From Streptomyces flavochromogenes (GTDB lineage: Bacteria; Actinomycetota; Actinomycetes; Streptomycetales; Streptomycetaceae), in assembly GCF_000717595.1 (NCBI RefSeq), contig NZ_JNZO01000014.1:301650-365649 (forward strand): DNA of 64,000 bases, in the 5' to 3' direction. Position numbers and translations under genes: made by a program. How positions within the stretch are numbered: position 1 is the stretch's first letter; every line of letters begins with the position of its first letter. The notes under the pieces were generated by a model that saw only the letters and a list, made by a program, of their open reading frames with translations, searched no databases and was not told the origin of the DNA. Shown piece after piece: positions 51,596-60,877 of this stretch.

Positions 51596-51796
51596 CAGCA
51601 CGAAACCAGCACCGTGACCGGCACGCCACTCCTGAAAAGTGCGCTACCAGGGCGACTTGGACGACCGCTTTCGCTACCCGTTCAGACCCCTCAGCCAGCC
51701 GTGCCCAGCAGCCATGACTGCTGGGCGCACTCGACGGACCCGAACTATGGTGTTCCACCACATACGCCCCTGACCTGCCACTTCCTACGGTATGGC

Positions 51797-51853
51797 GACA
51801 CCGAATCGTCCCCCCGCTTGCCTGGAAGTGGTGCACATGGCCGCCGCAACACC
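51797..51853. repeat. 58-bp repeat, copy 2
   Basis: Imperfect copy of 42035-42092, same orientation (GACACCGAATCGTCC, GGTGCACATG). It again lies next to degenerate sequence, 200 bp beyond the MFS remnant. Confidence 0.7.
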
Positions 51854-52094
51854 GCACCGAACCAGCACGGGAAAATGCCGTGCTGATCGCGGGTACGAAG
51901 GCGAGCTGGTCGGCGCCGCCGGACATCGAGTATTGACCCATCAGATGGTCACTCACAGTAAGCAGAGGGCCAGGGTGTTGACCGCTGCTCGCTCGCCACC
52001 GGTCTCACCGCAACCTAACGCGCACCGCGCGCCCGCAACAGGCGGACACATGGTGCCGAGAGCCAGCCGGCCGAGCCACCACGCACTCGCGATG

Positions 52095-52976
52095 TCAGTT
52101 GGACTCGAGCACTGACTCGAACTCCAACGGCAGGTGCAACTCAGCCTCCATGGCGAAGACGGCATCCATCAGCAAGCGCAACCGCTCCGGAGCGTCCGGC
52201 ATCACATGCGCATAGGTCTGGTGCGTGATCCTCGGATCCCGGTGACCAAGCCATTCCGCCATGTCTGTGACCGGTACGCCCTTCGAGAGGCCAGCGGAGG
52301 CAAAGAAATGGCGAAGCCAGTGCGGGGTGATCTTCCGCGCGATGCCCGCCGCCTTCTTCGCATTGCGCCAGAGCCGGTCGACGAGGGCGTACATGAGGAT
52401 GTTGGTCCGCCCGACATTGCAGAAGAGGTAATCCCCTTCCAGACGATTGAGCCCGTCCTCCACCCGAAATGTGCCGTAGAGCCGGATGTGCTCCGTCACC
52501 TTCGCCGCGATCGTAGGAGGCAGCGGAACCGTGCGACGACCCTCGTCAAGATCACGCCACTTCAGCTGGCGGATGCAGTGAAATCTCCCACGCCCCTTGG
52601 TTCTGGCCTTCTGGACAGCGGTCACGGGCTCCTCGTTCTCGCCGTCCTGCGTGATCTGGCGGTCCACATAGAGGGTTCCCTCTTCCAAATCGAACTGCTG
52701 CAGCGTGACAGCGCACGCCTCCCCGATGCGCAATCCGCAGCCGGCCATCAGCCACACGAGCAGCTTTTACGGCCCCGGCAGATGCCGCTCGATCACCTCG
52801 ATTTCTGCCAGGGTTGGGAGGCGGATCGTCTTCTCAACCCTCCGCTTGACCCGTTGGCGTCCGGTGCGGACATGGCTGCACGGATTCTTGGTTGTGTACT
52901 CGTTGGCCACGGCGAAGCTGAAGACGCCCGCGAGCGTCTCGCAGCGGTTGATCGCCGTGCTCTCCTCGTAGCCAAC
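52095..52976 (-). pseudogene. Tyrosine recombinase/integrase, truncated with in-frame stop
   Basis: The C-terminal 220 residues carry the phage-integrase catalytic domain: LMAGCGLRIGEACAVTLQQF with Arg of the R box, HWLRHFFASAGLSKGV (HxxR), WLGHRDPRITHQTYAHV with the nucleophile Tyr in QTYAHV. Upstream, the SAM-like/core-binding part (FSFAVANEYTTKNPCSHVR) remains but is separated by a TAA at about 52770 (HLPGP-stop-KLLVW). The N-terminal third is missing: at about 52980 the sequence switches to a phosphatase fragment. Non-functional. Confidence 0.88.
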
Positions 52977-52984
52977 CTGGTACC

Positions 52985-53745
52985 CCCAGGGAGTTGCGGC
53001 TTCGCGGGGGTGCTCGGCGGCGGTGTCGTGGATGATGCCGGGCAGGTCCACGTTGCCGGCTCGGCGTTCTTGCATGCCGTCGGTGTAGAGCACGATGCGG
53101 TCGCCGGGGCGCAGGTCGATGTCCTGTACCTGGTAGGGGCCCTGTGCGGGGGCGCCGAAGGGGAGGTTGATGCGCAGCGTGATTTCGCTGACGGTGCCGT
53201 CGCGCAGTCGCAGGGGCCAGAGATGGCCGGCGTTGACAAGCTGGGCGCCGGACCCGTCCAGGGCGACGCGCAGGAGCTGTCCGGTGGCGAAGGTGCGGCG
53301 CCCGTGGTCGAGGAGGGCCTGGTGGGTCCGGCGGGCCTGCTCGGCCAGGTCGGTGCCGGCGCGGCGGGCGCCGCGGGAGGCGTTGACCGGGAGGGTGGCG
53401 ATGAGTGAGGCGTCGAGGTCGTGGCCCATGGCGTCGGTGATGGACAGGTGCAGGGTGTCGTGATCGAGGCTCTAGTCGTAGGTGTCGCCGGCAATGTCGG
53501 AGGCCGGGACCAGGGCATGGGCGAGAGCGAACTCGTCGGCATCGCAGGAGGGCGCCGAGGGCAGGAGCTGGCGCTGGATCTCCGCGGCCAGGCTCACCGT
53601 GGCCGTGCGGTTGCCCCATTAGTAGCGGTCGGTGAAACGGCGGTCGGTGACGTGATGTACGCCAGCGCGTGCGCAACCTCTTCCACCTGCTCCAGCACGT
53701 CCTGGGTGACCGTGTGAGCGGGCCGCCGAGGGCGACCCGGACACC
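52985..53745 (-). pseudogene. SpoIIE-type phosphatase remnant with stops, joined to the integrase
   Basis: Minus-strand pieces: DVLEQVEEVAHALAYI, then EIQRQLLPSAPSCDADEFAL, SDIAGDTYD followed by a TAG (about 53471), SLDHDTLHLSITDAMGHDLD and on to GDRIVLYTDGMQERR and EHPREA, a RsbU-like PP2C domain. At least one in-frame stop and a frameshift, and the last part (SDD motif) is replaced by integrase sequence at about 52980-53003. Clearly dead. Confidence 0.85.
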
Positions 53746-53765
53746 ATTCGTGGACACGCGCGCCG

Positions 53766-55571
53766 CTACCTCGTGGCGCCGCCGTGGCGGCGTTGGCGTC
53801 GGCTGTATTCGGTGATGGCCTGCCATAGATCACGCCGGTCGACATCGGGCCAGTAGTCGGAGGTGAAGCACAGCTCAGCGTAGCTGGTGTGCCAGGGAAG
53901 GAAGTTGGAGATGCGCTGTTCGTTGCCTGTGCGCCACAGCAGGTCGACGTCCGGCATGTCGGGGTGGGGCAGGTGGCGGGCGAAGTCGTCTTGACCGATG
54001 AGGTGGGGGTCGATGTCGCCTGCGTGGGCTGCCTGGGCGAGGGCCGCGGCTGTTCGGGTGATCTCGTCGCGGCCGCCGTAGTTGATGCAGACGGTGAGGG
54101 TCAGCCCGGTGCGGGTGCTGGTGCGGCGCTCCTCGCGCAGGAGAGCCTGGACGAGTTCCTGGGGTAGTTTGTCGGGGTGGCCCAACCAGCGCTGGCGTAC
54201 GTCGAGGTCACGGATGGGTCCCTCGTCGAGGTCGCGTCGGATCGCTTCCAGGATCGTGGTGATCTCCTCGGTGTCGCGTTTCCAGTTCTCGGTGGAGAAC
54301 GCGTAGAGGGTCAGGTGGCGCAGGCCGATCTCCAGGGCACCATGGACCATCTCGTGGGCGGCGGCGGTGCCGGCGCGGTGGCCTTCCGGGCGGGGCAGGC
54401 CACGCTGCTCGGCCCAGCGGCCGTTGCCGTCCATGATGACCGCCACGTGGGCGGGCATCCGGTCGGCCGCGATCTGCGGGGGCCGCACGCCGTCACGGTG
54501 CGGTGGCGGAGGCCGCAGTGCGGTGTCGTCGGCCTCCGGGCTCGGCTCGCTCGCGGCCACGGTGGGGCGTCGAGGTCCGGGGGCGGTCAGGGGCGTCAGG
54601 CTCCAGGCCAGTTTCGAGCGGATGCGGGCCGGGGCGAGGATGCGCGTGCGGGCCGCGAGAGACGGGCGCGGGGCGCGCTTGAGCAGGGCGTGGCCGGCCG
54701 CGTCGACGGCGTCGAGCTGGGCGCGCATCAGGCTGGCGGCCGTGTTGAGCACGGTGGCAGCGCCCGGGTGCATACCTGTGGTCATTGCGGGCCTGGTCAC
54801 CCATTGACGGGCCAGAGCCGTCAGCTCCCGGACCAAAGCCGCTGCGGCCTGGCTCCAGCTCCCTTGCCGCAGATCGTCCTCGGCGCCAGGGAAAGCGTCC
54901 AGGGCCTCTTGCGGCAGGAACAGGTCGCCCTGGGCGAGGTCGGCGCTGAGGTCGGTGAGGGTGTCGGTGAGCCGGGCGCCGTCGATGAACCACTGGTAGT
55001 CCTGCTGCCGGTCCAGCCGGAGCGTCATCGGCGCTCCGGCCCGTTCGAACAGGTGCCGTACCTGGTCGACCCAGGGTGTGATTGCCCCGTTGCACCAGGC
55101 CCGCCACGCGGCCCAGTCGGCGAAGTGCCGACCGCGGGTGTCATCGCGCGTGCTGATCATGGCGCCTCGTAGGCTGGACAGGTCCAGGCGCCATCGCAGG
55201 GCGCTGTCCACCAGAGCGTGCCGTACCGGATCCCTGCTCGTGCCGGCCGCCAGCTCGCAGTGCAGGGCCTGGGTCCACGCTTCGACGCGGGCCGCACGTT
55301 CGGCCGGCTCCGCATCCCGCTGGTCGGCCAAGTCGTCCAGGACAGTCGCTGCGGCCCATAAGGCCCACCCGGCCGGGCGCAGCACGGTCGGCATCAGCTG
55401 GATGAGGGCGTAGATCCCGGGATCGTGCACTCGTGTGGTGCGCCGACACAGCCGGTACGCCGCCCGCAGAGACGGGTCTTCGCCGGTGGGCGAGCGGTGG
55501 GTGGGTCGCCCACGTTGTGCGGGCAAAGCGGCACCGAGGTCTGCCGCAGTGGAGTACGTGGTGGTGCGCAT
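53766..55571 (-). CDS. Fusion: squalene/phytoene-synthase-like domain + cis-prenyltransferase (UppS)
   Basis: 601-aa two-domain isoprenoid enzyme. Residues about 35-330: all-alpha squalene/phytoene synthase fold with both Asp-rich Mg sites, D79-D80-L-A-D83 (VLDDLADQRD) and D207-L-S-A-D211 (LTDLSADLAQGDLFLP). Residues about 336-366: Pro-rich linker. Residues about 367-601: cis-prenyltransferase with HVAVIMDGNGRWAEQRG (catalytic D381), GHRAGTAAAHE, LTLYAFSTENWKR, DLLWRTGNEQRISNF and YAELCFTSDYWPDV. Both active sites look intact. Such a protein could build a Z-polyprenyl chain and join it head-to-head (or head-to-middle) to another. Last gene of an ABC-transporter operon (15-bp gap). Product unknown. 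Confidence 0.88.
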   Translation of the reverse strand: MRTTTYSTAADLGAALPAQRGRPTHRSPTGEDPSLRAAYRLCRRTTRVHDPGIYALIQLMPTVLRPAGWALWAAATVLDDLADQRDAEPAERAARVEAWTQALHCELAAGTSRDPVRHALVDSALRWRLDLSSLRGAMISTRDDTRGRHFADWAAWRAWCNGAITPWVDQVRHLFERAGAPMTLRLDRQQDYQWFIDGARLTDTLTDLSADLAQGDLFLPQEALDAFPGAEDDLRQGSWSQAAAALVRELTALARQWVTRPAMTTGMHPGAATVLNTAASLMRAQLDAVDAAGHALLKRAPRPSLAARTRILAPARIRSKLAWSLTPLTAPGPRRPTVAASEPSPEADDTALRPPPPHRDGVRPPQIAADRMPAHVAVIMDGNGRWAEQRGLPRPEGHRAGTAAAHEMVHGALEIGLRHLTLYAFSTENWKRDTEEITTILEAIRRDLDEGPIRDLDVRQRWLGHPDKLPQELVQALLREERRTSTRTGLTLTVCINYGGRDEITRTAAALAQAAHAGDIDPHLIGQDDFARHLPHPDMPDVDLLWRTGNEQRISNFLPWHTSYAELCFTSDYWPDVDRRDLWQAITEYSRRQRRHGGATR

Positions 55572-55586
55572 GTCGGGAGCCGGACC

Positions 55587-56441
55587 TCAGTGTGCTTCCG
55601 TGGCTGATGGCGTGGCGGCTTGGGGCGGTGCGGGAATGCCGGCCGTCCTGTTTTCCGGCCCGGGCGGAGGAGTGGAGACGGTCGGGAGGCAGTTGCGGGT
55701 GCTGTGGCGGAAGCCCAACAGGGCGACAAGGGCGGCCAGCCCGAACCAGGTGAGCTGGAGGGCCAGATGCCCGGGGACCGGGCTGGTGGAGAATCCGGCC
55801 GCCGTACTGGCCTGCATGGCCCCATACGAGGGCAGATAGCGCATGACGGGGTTGTCCGCCCCGGAACTCGTGATGGGGTTCTGCAGGGCGAGGTCGATGA
55901 TGCTGGTCATCACGATGGCGAACATCCCCTCGACTTCCCGGCGCAGCAGGGACCCGAAGACGACTCCCAGAGCGCCGTAAGTGAGTCCGGCGCAGAACAG
56001 GGAGGCGGCGAGCAGGAGGGGCTGGCGGGGGGTCCAGGCCAGGCAGATGACCGCGGTGGCATACGTGGCCACCGCCGCCGAGACCAGAGCCAGAGCGGTG
56101 ACTTTCGCCAGGACGAGGTGGGCGCGGGGGTAGCCGGCCATCGCCAGGCGGCGGTCGAAGCCGCTGCCGGAGAAGGTGGCGGCGAACATCATGAAACCGG
56201 CGATCAGGGTGACGGCGTTGAGCGCGCCGCTGATCGCGGTCAGTTCATTGCCGTGCGGGGCCAGTGCTTCCCCGGTGGCGCGAAGCCGCATCCGGGCCGG
56301 GGTGTCGGGCATCGCCAGGTACGCCAGCGAGGTCCATACCGGGACGAACAGGACCACCAGAATCATGGCGAACCGGTTGCGGCCGTGTTCGATGAGCGTG
56401 AACCTGGCGGCGACGGCGAAGCAGGTCAGGTGAGACCTCAT
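55587..56441 (-). CDS. ABC transporter permease of the prenyl operon
   Basis: 284 aa with about six helices: [80 protein letters not shown], an [14 protein letters not shown] segment and a last helix [23 protein letters not shown]-2-type permease. Its ATG overlaps the ATPase stop by 4 bp (ATGA); a longer in-frame start at 56492 would run into the ATPase gene and is rejected. Presumably exports the isoprenoid product or protects against it. Confidence 0.85.
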   Translation of the reverse strand: MRSHLTCFAVAARFTLIEHGRNRFAMILVVLFVPVWTSLAYLAMPDTPARMRLRATGEALAPHGNELTAISGALNAVTLIAGFMMFAATFSGSGFDRRLAMAGYPRAHLVLAKVTALALVSAAVATYATAVICLAWTPRQPLLLAASLFCAGLTYGALGVVFGSLLRREVEGMFAIVMTSIIDLALQNPITSSGADNPVMRYLPSYGAMQASTAAGFSTSPVPGHLALQLTWFGLAALVALLGFRHSTRNCLPTVSTPPPGPENRTAGIPAPPQAATPSATEAH

Positions 56442-57046
56442 GCGGCGGCCCCCGCCTTGTCCGCGCGCAGCGTTCCGCTGTCCAGGCGCCACAGCTCGTC
56501 CAGGCGCTCGGTGTCGTACGCCAGGTGAGAGACGACCAGGACCGAGCGTCCCGCATCCCGCAGCCGCGCGGCCAGGTCCCAGAACCGCTGGTAGGTGTCC
56601 CAGTCGAAGCCCTGATACGGCTCGTCCAGCAACAGGACCTGCGGATCGTGCATGAGCGCAAGCGTCACGTTCAGCTTCTGCCGCGTGCCGCCGCTGAGTA
56701 CCCCGGTCTGCTCGTCGATGTACCCGGTGAAGCCCAGCACGTCCATGATCTCTTCGGCGTACCGCACATCGGAGAGGCGGTAGGCCGTCTGGAAGAACGT
56801 CAGGTGCTGCCGGACAGTCAGCGCGTCATTGAGGACCACGTGCTGTGGGCAGTAGCCGAACCGGCCGCTATGCCGCACCGATCCATGCGTGGGTCGCAGT
56901 TCGCCGGACAGAATTCTCAGCAGGGTGGACTTGCCGGCGCCGTTCTCCCCGACGATCCCGCACAGAGTTCCGGCCCGAAGGCGCAGGTCCACGCCCCGCA
57001 AGACCGCACGCCGACGGTAGGCGTGATAGACGCCTTCGACCTCCAC
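56438..57046 (-). CDS. ABC transporter ATP-binding protein of the prenyl operon
   Basis: 202 aa from GTG 57046. Walker [10 protein letters not shown] near 39, Q-loop [10 protein letters not shown], signature [16 protein letters not shown] near 125, Walker [16 protein letters not shown] near 140, H-loop [10 protein letters not shown] near 175. Compact, with no C-terminal extension. First gene of the three-gene operon ATPase, permease, fusion synthase. Nothing in the sequence states the substrate. Confidence 0.9.
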   Translation of the reverse strand: MEVEGVYHAYRRRAVLRGVDLRLRAGTLCGIVGENGAGKSTLLRILSGELRPTHGSVRHSGRFGYCPQHVVLNDALTVRQHLTFFQTAYRLSDVRYAEEIMDVLGFTGYIDEQTGVLSGGTRQKLNVTLALMHDPQVLLLDEPYQGFDWDTYQRFWDLAARLRDAGRSVLVVSHLAYDTERLDELWRLDSGTLRADKAGAAA

Positions 57047-57484
57047 GCCCGCCTCCTGCTGTCGACTTCACACGACCGTGCCCGAACGGCCTAACGATCA
57101 GAAGGTGGAACAGACACGGGCCTCACGTCCCCGGCGTAGCCGTTTGATCACAGCCCGCGCGCCCAGCCCACCGCACGATCACGCATGGGATGTCGCTGAA
57201 CCACACCGCGCCCGCACCAGCCGCTCCGCTACCTCCTGTGATGGACCCCTTCTCGCGGGAACAACCTGCCAACCAGTCTTCCGAGTGGTGATGGGGCTTA
57301 CCTCATGGGCCGAGGATGCTTCGCCCTCAAGGTGTGGATGACCCTGTCGCCTTCGCGGGCGAAGCCCACCGTCCAGTCCGGGTCGAGGTCGTCGACACGC
57401 GCCCAGCTCTCCGGTGCAGGCGGCGGCCAGGCGACGCGTCACTCCGAAGCACCCCGGCCGGTCTATGAGGGACGACACCCCTGT
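57047..57484. other. Intergenic, no gene seen
   Basis: 440 bp upstream of the ABC operon and next to the GNAT pseudogene. Should contain the promoter of the prenyl operon. Open frames here show no recognisable protein features. Confidence 0.4.
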
Positions 57485-57999
57485 TCACCGATGGCTTGGT
57501 CCTGTCGAGGGCGAGTGCGGCCTCGCCGTGTAGATCCAGTCGAGGCCGTCGTATCCGATGGCGTCGAGGTGTTCCGCCCGGATCAGGCCGGCACGGATCG
57601 CCACGCACTGGGAGGCGATGTTGGCCGGCCGAACCCGCGCCATCAGTGGGAGATCGGGCACGTGGCGGGAGGCCCAGTCCGTGACCTCCCTTGCGGCTTC
57701 GCCGGCGAAACCCTGGCCCCAGGCCGAGGTGGCGAAGCGGTAGAAGAGGTTGAGGATCCTCATGTTGTTCAGTTCCATGGGCTTGATCCCGCAGAACCCC
57801 AAATGCTGGTCAGAGTCGCGCGCCGGATGACCCAGTACCCGTAGCCGTACCGCTGCCACTGGTCGTTCCAGCGTCGATAGAGCTCACAGGTCCGGGGACC
57901 GCGGTGGATTTCAAAGATCGCTTCGATATCACCTTCGGTCGGACGCAGCAGCGACAGCCGGGCTGTTCGCAGCTCCTCGGCTGCTGGGCTCCAGCTCAT
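57485..57999 (-). pseudogene. GNAT acetyltransferase with a frameshift
   Basis: From ATG 57999 the minus strand reads MSWSPAAEELRTARLSLLRP and HRGPRTCELYRRWNDQWQRY to YGYWVIRRATL, then loses frame near 57815; the next frame continues LGFCGIKPMELNNMRILNLF, AWGQGFAGEAAREVTDWA and CVAIRAGLIRAEHLDAIG to the end. That is a complete RimJ/RimL-type GNAT apart from the one shift. Likely dead unless this is a sequencing error. Confidence 0.8.
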
Positions 58000-58019
58000 G
58001 GGAAGAAGAATCGCACGTC

Positions 58020-58160
58020 GTCTGTCAGGCGAGGAGGCCATGAAGTCCAGCATCCTGCGGTTGCCCTCCTCCGCGTGATCGATCTGCGGTCCGTGGCCGG
58101 TGCCGGAGATGATCTCGGCCCGGGCGCCCGGCATCAGGCGCGGCACGCGCTCCACTTGCC
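58020..58160 (-). pseudogene. C-terminal scrap of an alpha/beta hydrolase
   Basis: Encodes VPRLMPGARAEIISGTGHGP and QIDHAEEGNRRMLDFMAS, the end of an alpha/beta hydrolase with its catalytic His (GTGHGPQ). The rest is gone: at a run of seven G (58163-58169 region) the sequence changes to a plus-strand DM13 fragment. Confidence 0.6.
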
Positions 58161-58509
58161 GCTGGGGGGGCACGGGCACGTTCATCAGCCATGCGCACGA
58201 GACCACCGGCACGGTGAGGGTGGTCCGTCTCGCCGACGGCACCCACACGCTGCGGCTGGAAGGACTCGACACGAGCAACGGCCCCGATCTGCGCGTCTGG
58301 TTGAGCGACGCGCCGGTCAAGGAGGGCAAGGCCGGGTGGGGAGTCTTCGACGACGGCCAGTACGTCAGCCTCGCCAAGCTCAAGGGAACAAGGGCGACCA
58401 GAACTATCCCCTGCCCACGGACGTCGACTGGCCGAAGTACCCCAGCGTCAGCATCTGGTGCGACCGGTTCGACGTCTCCTTCGGAGCCGCCGCCCTCGCC
58501 CGCGTCTGA
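58161..58509 (+). pseudogene. DM13-domain protein, truncated and frameshifted
   Basis: Plus strand: GTFISHAHETTGTVRVVRLA, DGTHTLRLEGLDTSNGPDLR, VWLSDAPVKEGKAGWGVFDD and GQYVSLAKLKG, then a frameshift at about 58385 and in the next frame GDQNYPLPTDVDWPKYPSVS, WCDRFDVSFGAAAL. This is a DM13 (electron-transfer-like) domain without its signal peptide or N-terminus. Two lesions, so non-functional. Confidence 0.75.
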
Positions 58510-59601
58510 CCGGTCGCAATCCCCGGGAGCCGACCCGCGGCGCCATGCGCGCCCGGGGGCTCCCCCACACTGACGCCGCGGTGAGCGCGCGGAGGGCGTC
58601 CCCCACGGTGCCGAGCAGCTGATCATGATGGGCGCCGACGCATGAACGCAGCTAATGCCGTGCGCGAGCACGGATGGGCCTTGCGCGCCGCCTGTCGGGC
58701 GGGGAACCCATCGGGGAGCCGAAGACCCGTGGGGCCGCACGTGAGACACCGGACGGGGCGGGATCTTTCACGTACTCCGGAAGCCCCTCCTCGCCCTCGG
58801 GCAAGCCGACCGGGCTGGATGTGGGCATTCCTGGGCATCCCTGTGCCACCGGGTGACCTGGGCCGAAGTCGTACACGAGGCGGATTTCGGGGCAGGGCGC
58901 GCCCCGACTGCCCGGCATCTCCGAACCACGAGCCGACGATCTCAGGCCCTTTCCTGGGCACTGGGGTCCTACGGCCCCTGACACGACACGCACCGGACAC
59001 CCGCCGTGGCGTCACGGAACGTCACTACCGGAGAAACAGCAGGTCAGCGTCCTTTTCGGCGGGCTCAAGGATCGCAACACACTCGACATAATGAGTCACA
59101 AGAAACAGATCTACACAGAACATGTGAAAGAAAATCGCAGTTCAGCGGCGCGCGAGACTCAAAAGGTGCACAAAGGTCAATGTGTATTACGTGCACGATG
59201 GGCGCTACGCGCGGCCTCTGACGCACGACCGGGCAACAATTGTCGAGGGGAGGGCGCCTGCCGCCCTGGGGATCCCAGCGGAAGAGAGGTCACTCGCTCG
59301 CAGGCGAGTGACCGTTTTCTTCGATCGGGTTGCGATGACGCCCACGCCATGAACACGGCGCCCAGCCAGCAATAGGGCCTACGCCTCGTACAGCAAGGCC
59401 GAGGTCGCCTCCCGCGACGAGGCCGGGACTCGCTTCCAGCTCGTGGAGACCGTTGAGTACGCCCCGGCATGACCCCAGCCAGCAGAAGCAGCACATACGC
59501 CATGAGAACGGCCGAAACCGAGCGGCGGTTTCGGGTACACCCGACCTGGGGCCTTGCCGCAAGCCCCATAACCGCAGGTCAGAGCCCTCGCACGGAAGCA
59601 G
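58510..59601. other. 1.1-kb stretch without a supported gene
   Basis: No frame shows family motifs. The part 59030-59200 is clearly lower in GC than the rest and looks foreign. A terminator-like hairpin with a T-run lies at 59288-59313, implying a plus-strand transcript ending there, perhaps a small RNA or a vanished gene. Confidence 0.45.
59288..59319 (+). terminator. Intrinsic terminator with T-run
   Basis: 10-bp stem GGTCACTCGC (59288-59297) / 59304-59313 with a 6-nt loop, followed by GTTTTCT. One of the few hairpins here with a T-tract. No gene is recognised directly upstream on the plus strand. Confidence 0.7.
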
Positions 59602-60555
59602 GTGAACGTCAGCATCCCGCTCGACGCGGACGGGTTCTTCGGACGCCAGTGCCCCGAGTGCTCGATGCTCTTCCGCGTCCACGGCGACGACTACGCGGCT
59701 CTGCCCGACGAGCTTCGGCTCTGGTGTGTGTGCTGCGGCCACAGCGCGGATCACGGGGACTTCTGGACCGACCAGCAACGCGAACGAGCCCTGGAAGCGG
59801 CGCGGGCTCTGGGCGCGCAGATCGTGCAGCAGGGGTTCGCGAGGGTGGCACGCAAGGCGCGGACCTCCACACGTCGTGGCCATGTCTCGGTGTCGTTCCG
59901 CAGCCCCGCCCCCGGTACCCCCGCCCCTCCCCGAGATCGACGAAGAGCGTCTCGCTCGTACGTGGCGATGCGCGGGATGCGCGATCCGCTACGGCGTCTT
60001 CGGCGAGCTCCGATACTGTGCCCCTCGTGCGGTCGGCTGCCTGCGGCCACCGTCGCCTTCGACGCGCTGCAGGCGGAGACGGCCCGGCTCGACGCACTGT
60101 CCTCGCTGCCCGACGCGATCCGGGCCGCGCTGCGCGAGCAAGGGGTTTCTACCCGCAGTTGGGTCGACACGATCGAGAACGTCGTGGGTGTCGTGGAGGC
60201 ACTCGGCTCCTCGGTGTTCCACGAGCACGTCACGGACGCGGAAGAGCGGCTGCGTGGCACGGGGAGCATCTTCCAGCGACTCGACGACATGGCAGTCCTC
60301 TTCGCCTCGGCCGGCTTCCCTGACGTACGCGGTTCGGTGAGGTCGCCCGCCTGGCAGCGGCTGCTCCGGACCTGGGCGGCGCGCCATGTCTTCACCCACA
60401 ACGACGGTGCCGTCCACGAGAAGTACCTGCGTCGAGTCCCCACTTCTCGCGCCTCCGTTGGCCAACGGCTCGTCATCTCGGACGCCGACTGCAGGGAGGC
60501 GATCGAAGACGCCGCCGCTCTGTGCCGAGCACTGGTGGACGTCAGGCCCCTGTAG
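59602..60555 (+). CDS. Zinc-ribbon protein, unknown function, with an apparent double frameshift
   Basis: GTG start; 317 codons. N-terminal Cys-rich segment FGRQCPECSMLFRVHGDD and WCVCCGHSAD (two CxxC pairs) resembles a zinc ribbon. The middle reads poorly in this frame (about 59900-60020), whereas the +1 frame there gives PEIDEERLARTWRCAGCAIR and YGVFGELRYC, which joins perfectly to CPSCGRLPAATVAFDALQAE downstream: a second zinc ribbon. So two compensating frameshifts, or sequencing errors in C-runs, separate the real protein into frames. The C-terminal half (SWVDTIENVVGVVEALGSSV, FTHNDGAVHEKYLRR) looks like a nucleic-acid or abortive-infection-type alpha-helical domain, not assigned. Confidence 0.6.
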   Translation: MNVSIPLDADGFFGRQCPECSMLFRVHGDDYAALPDELRLWCVCCGHSADHGDFWTDQQRERALEAARALGAQIVQQGFARVARKARTSTRRGHVSVSFRSPAPGTPAPPRDRRRASRSYVAMRGMRDPLRRLRRAPILCPSCGRLPAATVAFDALQAETARLDALSSLPDAIRAALREQGVSTRSWVDTIENVVGVVEALGSSVFHEHVTDAEERLRGTGSIFQRLDDMAVLFASAGFPDVRGSVRSPAWQRLLRTWAARHVFTHNDGAVHEKYLRRVPTSRASVGQRLVISDADCREAIEDAAALCRALVDVRPL

Positions 60556-60639
60556 ACCCGGCCTTCTCTCACGGGGCCGTTCTCATCGCCAGGAAGACTG
60601 TCGCGAAGGAGGCCCCCGCCAAGACCGAGGGTCCACGCG

Positions 60640-60800
60640 CTGGTTGTCGGGCTTCCCGCAGACCACCGCCAGCAGCGCCGTCCACGAGCGGGCCGGCTTC
60701 CGGGTCATCGGCACCCGCGAGCGGATTCGACTGCCACCACGGTCGCTGGCGCGACACGGCCCCCGTCGAACGCCGCAGCGGCACAGCGACTGGCCTTTCG
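60640..60800 (+). pseudogene. GNAT acetyltransferase C-terminal scrap
   Basis: GFPQTTASSAVHERAGFRVI and GTRERI followed, after a frameshift, by CHHGRWRDTAPVERRS: the tail of a phosphinothricin-acetyltransferase-like GNAT. No N-terminus remains. Confidence 0.6.
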
Positions 60801-60877
60801 GGAGCACGGCTCTATACCGCGGCAGGCGTAGGATCGGATGCCGATATCGGTTTCGTCACTGCCGGAGGTGGGCTGCG

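Noticed and set aside
52095..53000. tRNA-associated attachment site for the integrase
   Set aside because: I looked for a tRNA gene or its 3' end near the integrase and found none in this window.
55587..56492. Longer start (56492) for the prenyl-operon permease
   Set aside because: It would overlap the ATPase gene by 55 bp with a hydrophilic, unconserved extension; the ATGA-coupled start at 56441 fits better.
59091..59375. 94-codon ORF starting MSHKKQIYTEH
   Set aside because: Lys-rich start has no ribosome site and the rest reads as random Arg/Ala translation across a terminator hairpin.
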